Positions 15,420-22,558 of a stretch of 28,156 bases of DNA are shown in pieces. Numbering within the stretch: the stretch's first letter is position 1; each line of letters begins with the position of its first letter. The stretch covers positions 1-28,156 of the forward strand of contig JBDNFD010000158.1 of the NCBI GenBank assembly GCA_041689995.1. The letters run 5' to 3'. Origin of the DNA: DASSWG01 sp041689995. Lineage in GTDB: Bacteria; Bacteroidota; Bacteroidia; Flavobacteriales; Flavobacteriaceae. The translations under genes were made by a program, and so were the position numbers. The notes beneath the pieces are model-generated. The model was not told where the DNA came from and ran no database searches. It worked only from the letters and a program-made list of their open reading frames with translations.

Positions 15420-16436
15420 ATGTATCGATCCAAAATTGCCGGTCTGGGGAAATTTCTTCCCGAAAATGTGGTCACAAACGATGACCTTTCCAAGAAAATG
15501 GATACCAATGACGCTTGGATCCAAGAACGAACGGGCATCAAGGAACGCCGTCATATTAAAAGGGGCGACGGAAACACCACTGCCACAATGGGTGCCGAAG
15601 CCGCAAAAATTGCTTTGAAACGTGCCAAAATCGATAAAAATGAAATTGAACTCATTGTTTTTGCAACCTTAAGTCCCGATTATTATTTTCCCGGTTGCGG
15701 TGTTCAGGTACAGGAAATCTTGGATATTCATACTTGTCCGGCCTTGGATGTTCGGAATCAATGTAGTGGGTTTATTTATGCATTATCGGTGGCCGATCAA
15801 TTTATCAAAACCGGAATGTACAAAAATGTGCTGGTGATAGGAAGTGAAAATCAGAGTGGTGGTTTGGACTTTACAACTCGCGGACGCTCGGTTTCGGTAA
15901 TATTTGGAGATGGGGCAGGGGCAGCCGTTCTAACTCGAAGTGATCACAATAGTCAAGGGATTTTATCGACACATTTACATTCAGAAGGAAAAAATGCATT
16001 GGAACTTTCCTTGCGTGGGCCGAGCACATTGCATTGGGTGCCAGAAATGATGGAAGAAAATCCCGAAAAATGGGGAGAAAATATTCCTTATTTCCCCTAT
16101 ATGAATGGTCAAGTTGTTTTCAAAAATGCAGTGGTTCGTTTTTCGGAAGTAATTCATGAAGGATTGGATAACAATGGATTAACAATAAAAGATATTGATT
16201 TATTGATTCCTCATCAGGCAAATTTGAGGATTTCTCAATTTATCCAGAAGAAATTCAAATTGGACGACGACCAGGTTTTTAACAACATCCAAAAATACGG
16301 AAACACCACCGCGGCATCAATTCCCATAGCGTTGACCGAAGCTTGGGAGGAAGGAAAAATTAAAGAAGGAGATGTAGTTGTCCTTGCAGCTTTTGGTAGC
16401 GGATTCACATGGGGAAGTGCAGTTTTGAAGTGGTAA
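15420..16436 (+). CDS. Ketoacyl-ACP synthase III (FabH-like)
   Basis: 338-residue thiolase-fold enzyme of the KASIII group. The catalytic triad is intact: Cys115 in VRNQCSGFIY, His265 in LIPHQANLRI and Asn295 in QKYGNTTAASIP. It also keeps IFGDGAGAAVL and the C-terminal LAAFGSGFTWGSAVLKW. Such enzymes condense an acyl-CoA starter with malonyl-ACP to begin fatty acid or related lipid synthesis. The 190-230 region, with SLRGPSTLHWVPEMMEE and WGENIPYFPYMN, is not typical of housekeeping FabH and may shape the starter pocket. It is last in the TetR-ABC1-KASIII operon, followed by a terminator at 16464, so it is probably a dedicated paralogue and not the main fabH. The starter substrate is unknown. 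Confidence 0.92.
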   Translation: MYRSKIAGLGKFLPENVVTNDDLSKKMDTNDAWIQERTGIKERRHIKRGDGNTTATMGAEAAKIALKRAKIDKNEIELIVFATLSPDYYFPGCGVQVQEILDIHTCPALDVRNQCSGFIYALSVADQFIKTGMYKNVLVIGSENQSGGLDFTTRGRSVSVIFGDGAGAAVLTRSDHNSQGILSTHLHSEGKNALELSLRGPSTLHWVPEMMEENPEKWGENIPYFPYMNGQVVFKNAVVRFSEVIHEGLDNNGLTIKDIDLLIPHQANLRISQFIQKKFKLDDDQVFNNIQKYGNTTAASIPIALTEAWEEGKIKEGDVVVLAAFGSGFTWGSAVLKW

Positions 16437-16463
16437 ACTGATATCAAACAGCCCCCAAAAAAA

Positions 16464-16495
16464 AACGTCTCTTCCCGAAGAAAAGGCGTTTTTAT
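16464..16495 (+). terminator. Terminator of the TetR-ABC1-KASIII operon
   Basis: An 11-bp stem with one mismatch (AACGTCTCTTC against GAAAAGGCGTT) closes a CCGAA loop and is followed by a T-rich run. It starts 28 bases after the KASIII stop. Confidence 0.8.
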
Positions 16496-16808
16496 ATAGA
16501 AATTTTTGGTTTTCGCTTAGTAAAAGGGCTAATTCAAACTAAATCATAACCAATCTTCCTTTATATTAAGACGAAATAGAACCGATAAAATTTCATTTTT
16601 TAACGAAGTTTAACATATTGATTTTTAGTAAACAATGTTATCGTGCCTTTACTTATATTTTACAACAAGTTGTATCTTTCACTAGGCGGAAACAATAAGT
16701 CAAGTCCTTTTTCGACTCCTTTTAAAACGCTGTCATTCTGATTGCTTGCACTATTTTTGGTATTTCATTGACCAAAATTGTTATATACCTTTGATTTTTT
16801 TATTTCTG
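16496..16808. other. AT-rich spacer at the edge of the restriction cassette
   Basis: No gene is supported in this stretch. It contains plus-strand -7-like words, TATCTTTC at 16673 and TACCTTTG at 16786-16793, that point toward the 3' end of the endonuclease gene rather than to a plus-strand gene. They may be relics of the pre-insertion locus, antisense promoters or chance. Confidence 0.5.
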
Positions 16809-16879
16809 TTATGATAGCCAATTCAAAGCCTTTTGAGTAATCCCATTATACCAATCAATTTCATTGTCTGTTGAGTTTG

Positions 16880-18484
16880 CTAATTCGCTGGAATATTCAA
16901 AAACTGTTTAATGTGCTTGGGTTTAGGAACATAACTTATATTATGTGAATCCTCAACCATTTTTGTAAACACGTCCAACGGTAATGGAATAATTGTTGAA
17001 GTACCGCCATAATAACTAATATTCATTTTATGTAAAGCATAAAAATGTGCAATGCAAGAGGTATTAATATTTGGTGCAATAAATAAACAATAAGCTGGTT
17101 TGTTGGTCTCCTTTTTCATTTTGGCAAGGTGGCGTGTAACAGGTTCGCCTTCTGTTTCATATTGTCTTTGCCCACCTTGCATTGTTACTTCAACGGTCAA
17201 TCCAAAGTCTCCATAATGACACACAATATCTGCCATATTTCCTTGGGCGGTGGACATTGGGTTGCCAAAGTCATCAAATTTTAGATTTGCTTTTATGTTA
17301 CCTCCATCTATCATTGTCATTGCCCGCCAAGTGTTCCATTCTAACATTAAGGGCGAATCGTATAATGATTTGTCGAGAATTTGGTCAAAAGTGGTGTTTA
17401 TGTCTTCAAATAGACGATAATCTTTTATGGCAGCTACTTGATTGCTAATGAATTTTTCTTTTCTCTTGTCCAACTCGTCTGCCAAAATATTTTTTAGGAC
17501 TTTCAAGCTATAAGAGTCATCAATTTTAATATTAGGGAATTCTGTTTTAATCTTATTGACAAGCAGCACTCGATTGTCGGATAGAAGGACAGGAAGTTCC
17601 GCATTCCCTAAGTATTCCAAATATAGCTTTTCGCTGTCTATAAAATTAGGGTCTCTTTCTGTGTATGCCAAGAAATAATCAACTTCCTCTATTTTTTCTT
17701 TTGCGATTGATAGTGACTTTCCAATATGTGAAATGTTCACTAATCCTGTGGCTCTCAAATATCGAACACAAGCGTTTGCGTAATCCCTTAGGTTTGATGC
17801 CTGAGTTTTTAAAAATGTTGAAACAGAAGCGTCTTTTATTTCTCTTGTTTTGGTTTTGCCTGATCGTATGCGGTCTGAAAAAATTTGGCGTAGTTCAGAC
17901 TGTAGATAGTCTTTGTAGAATTTTTTGTAATTCCCTTTATTTTGTGCTTTTTCAATTCTAAACTGGTCAATCTTAGAGACGATAGAATCAAAATTTCGGT
18001 AATCAGTTATTTGAAGACCAAACAGCCTTAATTCATCAAACTTCAATGAACCAAAGTGGCGAATTAGTCGGAATAGTTCGAGATAAGGCTTCACCCAAAA
18101 ATCTGCTGCTTTATCTGTTGGTTTGTGAAAAGGTGATGGTACTTGAAATTTGAGTAATTGTCTTAAAAATATTTCATCTTTTCTTTTAGAAGCAACCAAT
18201 TCAGTTCCTGCTTGCGTAAGGCTTATGGTAGGTGAAAGCGAAACAAATCCAAGAGCTTTTGGCGCACGATTTATTCTATTCCTTGCACTAAATGAGGGGT
18301 CTTTAGCACCTTTGCCATTGAAGAAGTTTTCTTCTTTCAATAGCTCCATAAATGCACGTTGGGTTTCGGTATTCCATTTCTGACCTGCAAAATGAGTGTT
18401 TAACAACTCAATTTCAGGAATCATTTTGGCGGGTGTTCTTGGGGATGTAGTAACAAATATTACTTTACTGTCGATTCTTGCCAT
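16880..18484 (-). CDS. AlwI-family type II restriction endonuclease, probably C-terminally frameshifted
   Basis: 534 residues as read. The N-terminal part (KMIPEIELLNTHFAGQKWNT and FVSLSPTISLTQAGTELVAS) forms the winged-helix DNA-recognition region of the AlwI/PleI/MlyI group. The nuclease core near residues 410-455 has Asp419 in NMADIV and Glu432 in GLTVEVTMQGGQRQYETEG, a PD-(D/E)xK variant with VEVT in place of ExK. AlwI recognises GGATC; specificity here is inferred from family only. The frame stops at 16880 after FLNIPAN, but the next frame continues for 29 residues (EYSSELANSTDNEIDWYNGI then TQKALNWLS) to a stop at 16809, as if one T had been lost from a T6 run (now T5, 16899-16903). It starts 5 bases after the methylase stop. 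Confidence 0.82.
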   Translation of the reverse strand: MARIDSKVIFVTTSPRTPAKMIPEIELLNTHFAGQKWNTETQRAFMELLKEENFFNGKGAKDPSFSARNRINRAPKALGFVSLSPTISLTQAGTELVASKRKDEIFLRQLLKFQVPSPFHKPTDKAADFWVKPYLELFRLIRHFGSLKFDELRLFGLQITDYRNFDSIVSKIDQFRIEKAQNKGNYKKFYKDYLQSELRQIFSDRIRSGKTKTREIKDASVSTFLKTQASNLRDYANACVRYLRATGLVNISHIGKSLSIAKEKIEEVDYFLAYTERDPNFIDSEKLYLEYLGNAELPVLLSDNRVLLVNKIKTEFPNIKIDDSYSLKVLKNILADELDKRKEKFISNQVAAIKDYRLFEDINTTFDQILDKSLYDSPLMLEWNTWRAMTMIDGGNIKANLKFDDFGNPMSTAQGNMADIVCHYGDFGLTVEVTMQGGQRQYETEGEPVTRHLAKMKKETNKPAYCLFIAPNINTSCIAHFYALHKMNISYYGGTSTIIPLPLDVFTKMVEDSHNISYVPKPKHIKQFLNIPAN

Positions 18485-18489
18485 ATTAT

Positions 18490-19398
18490 TTAAAGTGCAA
18501 ATTCTTCTTGAAATTTAATTTCAGGTGAGCGTTTTTCAGCTTCGTTGCCGTAATTCGAAATTAATATATGATTTGCCGCAGATTTGAATCTGTTTTTAAT
18601 ATTCACAGCATATGACTTTCCATATTCATCTACAATCATATCCCCATATAATTTTTCGGTTAATGGTGTTCTTCCAATGACCATTAACGCTTTGCATTTC
18701 AATTCTCTAAAATCAGCAGCTAAAGTTGTATGATTTTTTTCAGTAAATCCGTCCTTGTGTTCCACATTACCATAATCGGAAAATGTGCAATCGTAAGGCG
18801 GATCTAAAAACATAAAATCATCTTCTTCTTCCATTTCAAAAATATTCTGGTAATCAGAATTGAAAATTTCTGTGTTTGAGAGTAATTTGCTGTGAGATTC
18901 AGTAACTAATGAAGTATTCAAGTTTGCATATCTTCCGTACGGCACGTTAAATTCCCCTTTAGCATTATATCGAATCATTCCTGAGTAGGCAGTTTTGTTT
19001 ATGAAAAAATACAAAAGTGCTTCAGAACATTTTTTTTCAGATAGGTTATTAAACATTTCCCTAATTTGATAGTAAAGGGTTTCGTTATCATCCTTTACTC
19101 GCTTTTCGGGTGTTTGTTTTTTAAGTTCTTCAAACTTCTTCCTATTTACTTTGTAAATTTCTCCTATCTCTTTAAGTTCTTTTTGTAAGCTATCGAAATC
19201 GTTTTTAATGCCAAGATAAAAATCCATTAGCCTGGAATTAATGTCATTGATAATGGCTCTTTTGGGCTCTAAATAGAAGAACAAAGCACCACCTCCAAAA
19301 AAAGGTTCTATGTATTTTCCTTCAAATCTTGGGATATGTTTTAGGATATGAGGAATTTCTTTTGATTTTCCCCCTCTGTATTTGACTAATGGTTTCAT
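18490..19398 (-). CDS. Dam-like DNA adenine methyltransferase (D12 class)
   Basis: 302-residue N6-adenine methylase that uses SAM. It starts with the class signature MKPLVKYRGGKSKEIPHIL, then the SAM-binding motif EPFFGGGALFF at 31-41 and the catalytic DPPY at 199-202 (MFLDPPYDCTF). This order is the alpha (Dam/DpnM) type, which mainly modifies GATC. It shares an operon with an AlwI-family nuclease, whose relatives cut at GGATC. A methylase acting on palindromic GATC would protect both strands of GGATC with one enzyme, which fits the lack of a second methylase. Its start overlaps the XRE stop as ATGA. No sign of truncation. Confidence 0.93.
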   Translation of the reverse strand: MKPLVKYRGGKSKEIPHILKHIPRFEGKYIEPFFGGGALFFYLEPKRAIINDINSRLMDFYLGIKNDFDSLQKELKEIGEIYKVNRKKFEELKKQTPEKRVKDDNETLYYQIREMFNNLSEKKCSEALLYFFINKTAYSGMIRYNAKGEFNVPYGRYANLNTSLVTESHSKLLSNTEIFNSDYQNIFEMEEEDDFMFLDPPYDCTFSDYGNVEHKDGFTEKNHTTLAADFRELKCKALMVIGRTPLTEKLYGDMIVDEYGKSYAVNIKNRFKSAANHILISNYGNEAEKRSPEIKFQEEFAL

Positions 19399-19706
19399 AC
19401 TTTGGATATTTTTCGTTTGTATTCTACAATGTTTTCAGCAACTATATTTAAAATATTTGAAGCGTCATCATCATTTGCAATAATTTCATAAATCTTGTCT
19501 GCTGACCAAAGTCTAATGAGTTTCTTTTTGTCAAAGTCTAATAACTCTGCAAGCATTTCAATTTGTTCTCGTTTAGCACGTCTGTCGCCTTTTTCAATTT
19601 TACAATATGTTGCTGTGTCTATTTCTAAAGCAGCAGCAATTTTTCTTTGAGGCATTTGCTTCACTTCTCTAAGTACTTTTAATTTATTGCCGAACAATGT
19701 TGTCAT
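19395..19706 (-). CDS. XRE-family helix-turn-helix regulator, probable controller of the R-M cassette
   Basis: 103 residues, first gene of the R-M operon. The N-terminal 5-65 region is a Cro/C1 helix-turn-helix: FGNKLKVLREVKQMPQRKIA, then ALEIDTATYCKIEKGDRRAK and the QIEMLAELLDFDKKKLIRLW hydrophobic closing helices. The C-terminal part is a helical acidic extension. By position it is a C-protein-like regulator that delays nuclease until methylation is done, although classical C proteins are about 80 residues and lie just before the nuclease gene, not ahead of the methylase. A direct repeat ACTAAT-N6-ACTAAT abuts the -7 element at 19730. The stop overlaps the methylase start by 4 bases, suggesting translational coupling. 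Confidence 0.88.
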   Translation of the reverse strand: MTTLFGNKLKVLREVKQMPQRKIAAALEIDTATYCKIEKGDRRAKREQIEMLAELLDFDKKKLIRLWSADKIYEIIANDDDASNILNIVAENIVEYKRKISKV

Positions 19707-19729
19707 AATCTTGTCTTGACGTTATTTGG

Positions 19730-19737
19730 CAAAAATA
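19730..19737 (-). promoter_or_regulatory. -7 element of the R-M operon
   Basis: The minus strand reads TATTTTTG, fitting TAnnTTTG, with a TTG 22 bases upstream (19760-19762), slightly wider than usual. It gives a leader of about 19 bases before the XRE ATG. Confidence 0.6.
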
Positions 19738-19754
19738 CTAATTTGAAAACTAAT
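19737..19754. promoter_or_regulatory. Direct repeat ACTAAT-N6-ACTAAT, candidate XRE operator
   Basis: Two identical hexamers, 12 bases start to start, lie between the -7 element and the -33 region of the R-M promoter. The position would let a bound regulator block or tune initiation. Binding is inferred from position only. Confidence 0.45.
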
Positions 19755-19977
19755 ACCTGCAATTATGATTAATATTCTTGTAGAAACTGGGTCGTTTTTT
19801 AGGTGTAGGTTAAGCATAAGTAAAGTATAGGAAAATATACACATACTATTGTGGGATTTACTGAAACTTGGGGGATGGGAGTATCCTATATATAATTTTC
19901 AAAGATTTTTCATTTCATATTTTAATGGAATTTTTTAGAATTTTTTTAGCTTGTGGGCAACATATAAACATTGAAAA

Positions 19978-20257
19978 ATGAACCAACATCTCATTTTACT
20001 TCATGGAGCTTTAGGCAGTAAAGCACAGTTTAAAAATCTTTGTGATTTGCTATCTCCAAATCTTAAAATCCATTCGTTGAATTTTTCGGGACACGGCGAA
20101 AAATGGACCTCACTCGGGAAGAATCTGAAAATTGGGTGAAAATAATGTAACGGGGAATTATCTGGAAATGACCGGATCAAAACATCCAATTGAACAGATG
20201 GACAATATGGAATTGGTCAAAATTATCATCGGCTTCTTGAGTACTATTGATCGTTAA
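19978..20257 (+). pseudogene. Alpha/beta-hydrolase remnant with internal deletion
   Basis: The first 53 codons (MNQHLILLHGALGSKAQFKN, then DLLSPNLKIHSLNFSGHGEK) are the oxyanion-hole strand and first helices of an alpha/beta hydrolase and stop at a TGA at 20137. A second piece in another frame, GNYLEMTGSKHPIEQMDNME then LVKIIIGFLSTIDR, is the C-terminal end with the catalytic-His region (G-S-K-H-P-I-E) and ends at 20257. About 150-170 residues, including the nucleophile elbow, are missing, so it cannot be active. The stop overlaps the LolD stop as TTAA on opposite strands. It lies about 270 bases from the R-M operon. Confidence 0.8.
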
Positions 20258-20916
20258 GAAAGAATATTCCCATCGACCATCGTTAATTTGCGGTCTGCCA
20301 TGTCGGCGAGTTCTTCGTTGTGCGTCACGATGACAAAAGTCTGACCAAATTCATCGCGGAGCTTGAAGAAAAGTTGGTGTAAATTTTCGGCCGATTCGCT
20401 GTCCAAATTTCCCGAAGGTTCATCGGCAAAAATTACAGAGGGTTTATTTATTAATGCGCGTGCGACTGCTACTCGTTGTTGTTCCCCGCCGCTCAATTCA
20501 TTTGGTTTGTGGTTTTTTCGGTCAGAAAGACCAAGAAAATCCAATAATTTTGTCGCCTGTTTTTCGGCTTCTTCTTTTGATATTCCAAGAATGAAAGCGG
20601 GCAAACAAATATTCTCGATCGCGGTAAATTCCGGTAATAGTTGATGAAATTGGAAAATAAATCCAATATGTCGGTTCCTGAATTTTGACAATTCCTTGGC
20701 AGAAAGCGCAAGTACATCTACTTGATTTACCTTCAATACACTTTTCGTTTTGGAACTCGCCCGGTCCAGTGTCCCCAAGATATGCAACAAAGTGGTTTTT
20801 CCAGCTCCCGAAGGACCAACAATTGAAATTATTTCACCTTTTTCGACATGTAGATTGACACCTTTTAAAACATGAAGGTCATCATAATATTTATGGATTT
20901 TTTGGGCATGGATCAT
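20254..20916 (-). CDS. ABC transporter ATP-binding protein, LolD-like
   Basis: A 220-residue ABC ATPase of the LolD/MacB subgroup, which works with an integral LolCE-type permease to release lipoproteins from, or move substrates across, the inner membrane. Walker A is GPSGAGKT at 34-41, the Q-loop region is HIGFIFQFHQLLPEFTAIEN, the signature is ELSGGEQQRVAVARAL, Walker B is VIFADEPSGNLDSES, and the switch His is in FVIVTHNEE. No permease gene is adjacent, as often seen in Bacteroidetes. An AT-rich element CGAAGATA (minus TATCTTCG, 20935-20942) may be a weak -7 promoter. The 3' end overlaps the hydrolase remnant tail to tail. Assignment to LolD as opposed to a general MacB-type ATPase is probable, not certain. 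Confidence 0.9.
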   Translation of the reverse strand: MIHAQKIHKYYDDLHVLKGVNLHVEKGEIISIVGPSGAGKTTLLHILGTLDRASSKTKSVLKVNQVDVLALSAKELSKFRNRHIGFIFQFHQLLPEFTAIENICLPAFILGISKEEAEKQATKLLDFLGLSDRKNHKPNELSGGEQQRVAVARALINKPSVIFADEPSGNLDSESAENLHQLFFKLRDEFGQTFVIVTHNEELADMADRKLTMVDGNILS

Positions 20917-21046
20917 TAATAAAATAATTTTTGACGAAGATACGGATTACATGAATTTTTGCCGTTACTTTCCCAAAAATTAGCTTTAGTAATAAAATCC
21001 ATGCTAAGATCGCGTTAAAGCTTGATTCGGATGAATTATGATTGTT

Positions 21047-21054
21047 TAATTTTG
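21047..21054 (+). promoter_or_regulatory. -7 element of msrA
   Basis: TAATTTTG fits TAnnTTTG, with a TTG at 21022-21024, 22 bases upstream. It lies between the upstream in-frame ATG (21042) and the ATG at 21072, supporting the latter as start. Confidence 0.6.
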
Positions 21055-21071
21055 GAAAAATATTTTTTTGT

Positions 21072-21614
21072 ATGTCGGAAATAAAAACAGAGAAAGCCAC
21101 GCTTGCTAGCGGATGTTTTTGGTGCTCGGAAGCGGTTTTTCAGAATTTGCAAGGTGTATATGATCTGCAATCAGGTTTTTCGGGTGGAAGCATTAAAAAT
21201 CCTGCGTACCGGGAGGTCGTAACAGGAAAAACAGGTCATGTTGAGGCGGTTCAGTTTAAATTCGATCCGGAGAAAATTAGTTACCGGGAATTATTACTCA
21301 TATTCTTCACCACGCACGATCCCACAACTTTGGACCGACAAGGAAATGATGTTGGCACCCATTATAATAGCGTGATTTTTTATCATAACGAAAAACAAAA
21401 AGAAATTGCAACAAAGGTTATTGCCGAGTTGAACGAGGAGATTTTCAATGGAAAAATAGTTACGGAAATCCAGGAAGCCACCGAATTTTATGACGCTGAA
21501 GAGGATCACAAAAATTTCTACCAAACTCACAGGGAATTTCCATATTGCCAAGTGGTTATTGACCCGAAAATTCAGAAATTACGAAAAATGTTCTCCGAGA
21601 AACTTTCGTCTTAA
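21072..21614 (+). CDS. msrA: Peptide-methionine (S)-S-oxide reductase MsrA
   Basis: A 180-residue reductase that repairs methionine-S-sulfoxide in proteins with thioredoxin as electron source. The catalytic block is ASGCFWCSEAVF with Cys15, and GYSGG-like QSGFSGGSIKNPAYREV follows; YNSVIFYHNEKQK and FYDAEEDHKNFYQTH are family motifs, and YCQVVIDPKI carries a C-terminal Cys that may resolve the disulfide. The frame is open from 21042, but those residues lie across the promoter element, so ATG 21072 is used. No MsrB domain is fused. Cytosolic; the gene is convergent with the acidic small protein gene downstream. Confidence 0.95.
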   Translation: MSEIKTEKATLASGCFWCSEAVFQNLQGVYDLQSGFSGGSIKNPAYREVVTGKTGHVEAVQFKFDPEKISYRELLLIFFTTHDPTTLDRQGNDVGTHYNSVIFYHNEKQKEIATKVIAELNEEIFNGKIVTEIQEATEFYDAEEDHKNFYQTHREFPYCQVVIDPKIQKLRKMFSEKLSS

Positions 21615-21686
21615 ATATCCCTATAATTCGAAACGATGATTATGCGAAGTGGGCGTGTTTATTGTAGATAAAACATTCCACTCAAA

Positions 21687-21980
21687 TTATTCTTCCTCGT
21701 CGTCGTTCTTTGGTTCTGGAATTTCAATAAGCGGAAAATTCATTTCATCGTCGTCGTAATCGTCCTCGTCATAATTCGCCATGGAATTTTCTAGGCGCGT
21801 GCTCACTTTTACCAAATAAATACAGTCTTCGGTCCGTACTTCCACGGCATCCACGATTTCATTGTTCGCATTTTTGAAGGAAATAATGTCCTTGTCATCA
21901 TATCCATCCGGATATTTGTCCACTAAAAGGCCCAAAATTTTCGGGGTTAATTTTTTGTAGTCGACGATGGTTCTTTTCAT
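21687..21980 (-). CDS. Small conserved acidic protein of unknown function
   Basis: 97 residues. The N-terminal MKRTIVDYKKLTPKILGLLV, GYDDKDIISFKNANNEIVDA and VEVRTEDCIYLVKVSTRLEN make a compact alpha/beta module. The C-terminal third is strikingly acidic, with DEDDYDDDE and a DDEEE end. I recall closely similar proteins of near-identical start in many Flavobacteriaceae, with no settled function and sometimes mislabelled 'DNA primase'. The acidic tail could bind a basic partner or metal, but this is not shown. It has a well-spaced promoter (22020-22049). Convergent with msrA. Confidence 0.8.
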   Translation of the reverse strand: MKRTIVDYKKLTPKILGLLVDKYPDGYDDKDIISFKNANNEIVDAVEVRTEDCIYLVKVSTRLENSMANYDEDDYDDDEMNFPLIEIPEPKNDDEEE

Positions 21981-22019
21981 ATTGTTTTATAAAGTATTTT
22001 TTAAATACGTTGCAAATAA

Positions 22020-22049
22020 CAAACTTAAATATAACTTCTCAAAACCCAA
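22020..22049 (-). promoter_or_regulatory. Promoter of the acidic small protein
   Basis: TTG (22047-22049), a 19-base spacer and TAAGTTTG (22020-22027) on the minus strand match the Bacteroidetes -33/-7 pattern. The predicted leader is about 35 bases. Confidence 0.7.
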
Positions 22050-22098
22050 AATTAATTTCTCACACACATAGGGTTCAACGTACGACCCAATCTAAATA

Positions 22099-22473
22099 CT
22101 AAGGTAACTTATTGATCTTTTGGATTGTAGCAATATTATCACAGCGCTCTATGATAATTTCAAGGTTCAACTTCTTATATTCCCCGAACACATTGTAAAT
22201 ATTGCAAGAGTCCAGATGGGTTTTGCTTTTACTAAAATCCACATCACCGGTTTTCAAAATGTGGTTTACACTTGCGGTATCAATATTATGTTCCGTAAAA
22301 AATTGTTCGGCCTGATCGCTATATTCATGCTTCAAAACCCTGATACTTTTAAGCGTTCTGGCATCCGGGCCATATTCACAGGAAGTTTTTTTTCCGCTCA
22401 AAAAGAAGACCAAAAAGATAATACCAATGGTAAATCCGCCAAAATAATAGAGAAAACGATGGGCAAGTTTCAT
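22099..22473 (-). CDS. Small membrane-anchored protein, possible DUF4258 family
   Basis: 124 residues. One N-terminal membrane segment (FGGFTIGIIFLVFFLSG) is followed by KKTSCEYGPDARTLKSIRVL and a soluble domain with alternating helix and strand (DSCNIYNVFGEYKKLNLEII). I recall similar flavobacterial proteins carrying a DUF4258-like domain near alanine-dehydrogenase-like genes, but cannot confirm the family from sequence alone. The single helix plus cytosolic or periplasmic domain suggests an inner-membrane anchor. It follows the larger gene at 22559 with an 85-base gap holding a short repeat, probably in one transcript. Function not known. Confidence 0.75.
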   Translation of the reverse strand: MKLAHRFLYYFGGFTIGIIFLVFFLSGKKTSCEYGPDARTLKSIRVLKHEYSDQAEQFFTEHNIDTASVNHILKTGDVDFSKSKTHLDSCNIYNVFGEYKKLNLEIIIERCDNIATIQKINKLP

Positions 22474-22489
22474 AAAAATTCGAAGTAGG

Positions 22490-22518
22490 GTTAAAAGTTA
22501 AAGAATTAAAAGTTAAAG
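22490..22518. repeat. Short GTTAAAA/G tandem words
   Basis: GTTAAAA, GTTAAAG, AATTAAAA, GTTAAAG follow one another, a heptamer pattern with one longer spacer unit, between two minus-strand genes. It resembles the other 7-mer arrays in this window. Confidence 0.7.
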
Positions 22519-22558
22519 CAAAGATTAAAAAAATGAAAGTTCTGTTCACTTACAACTT

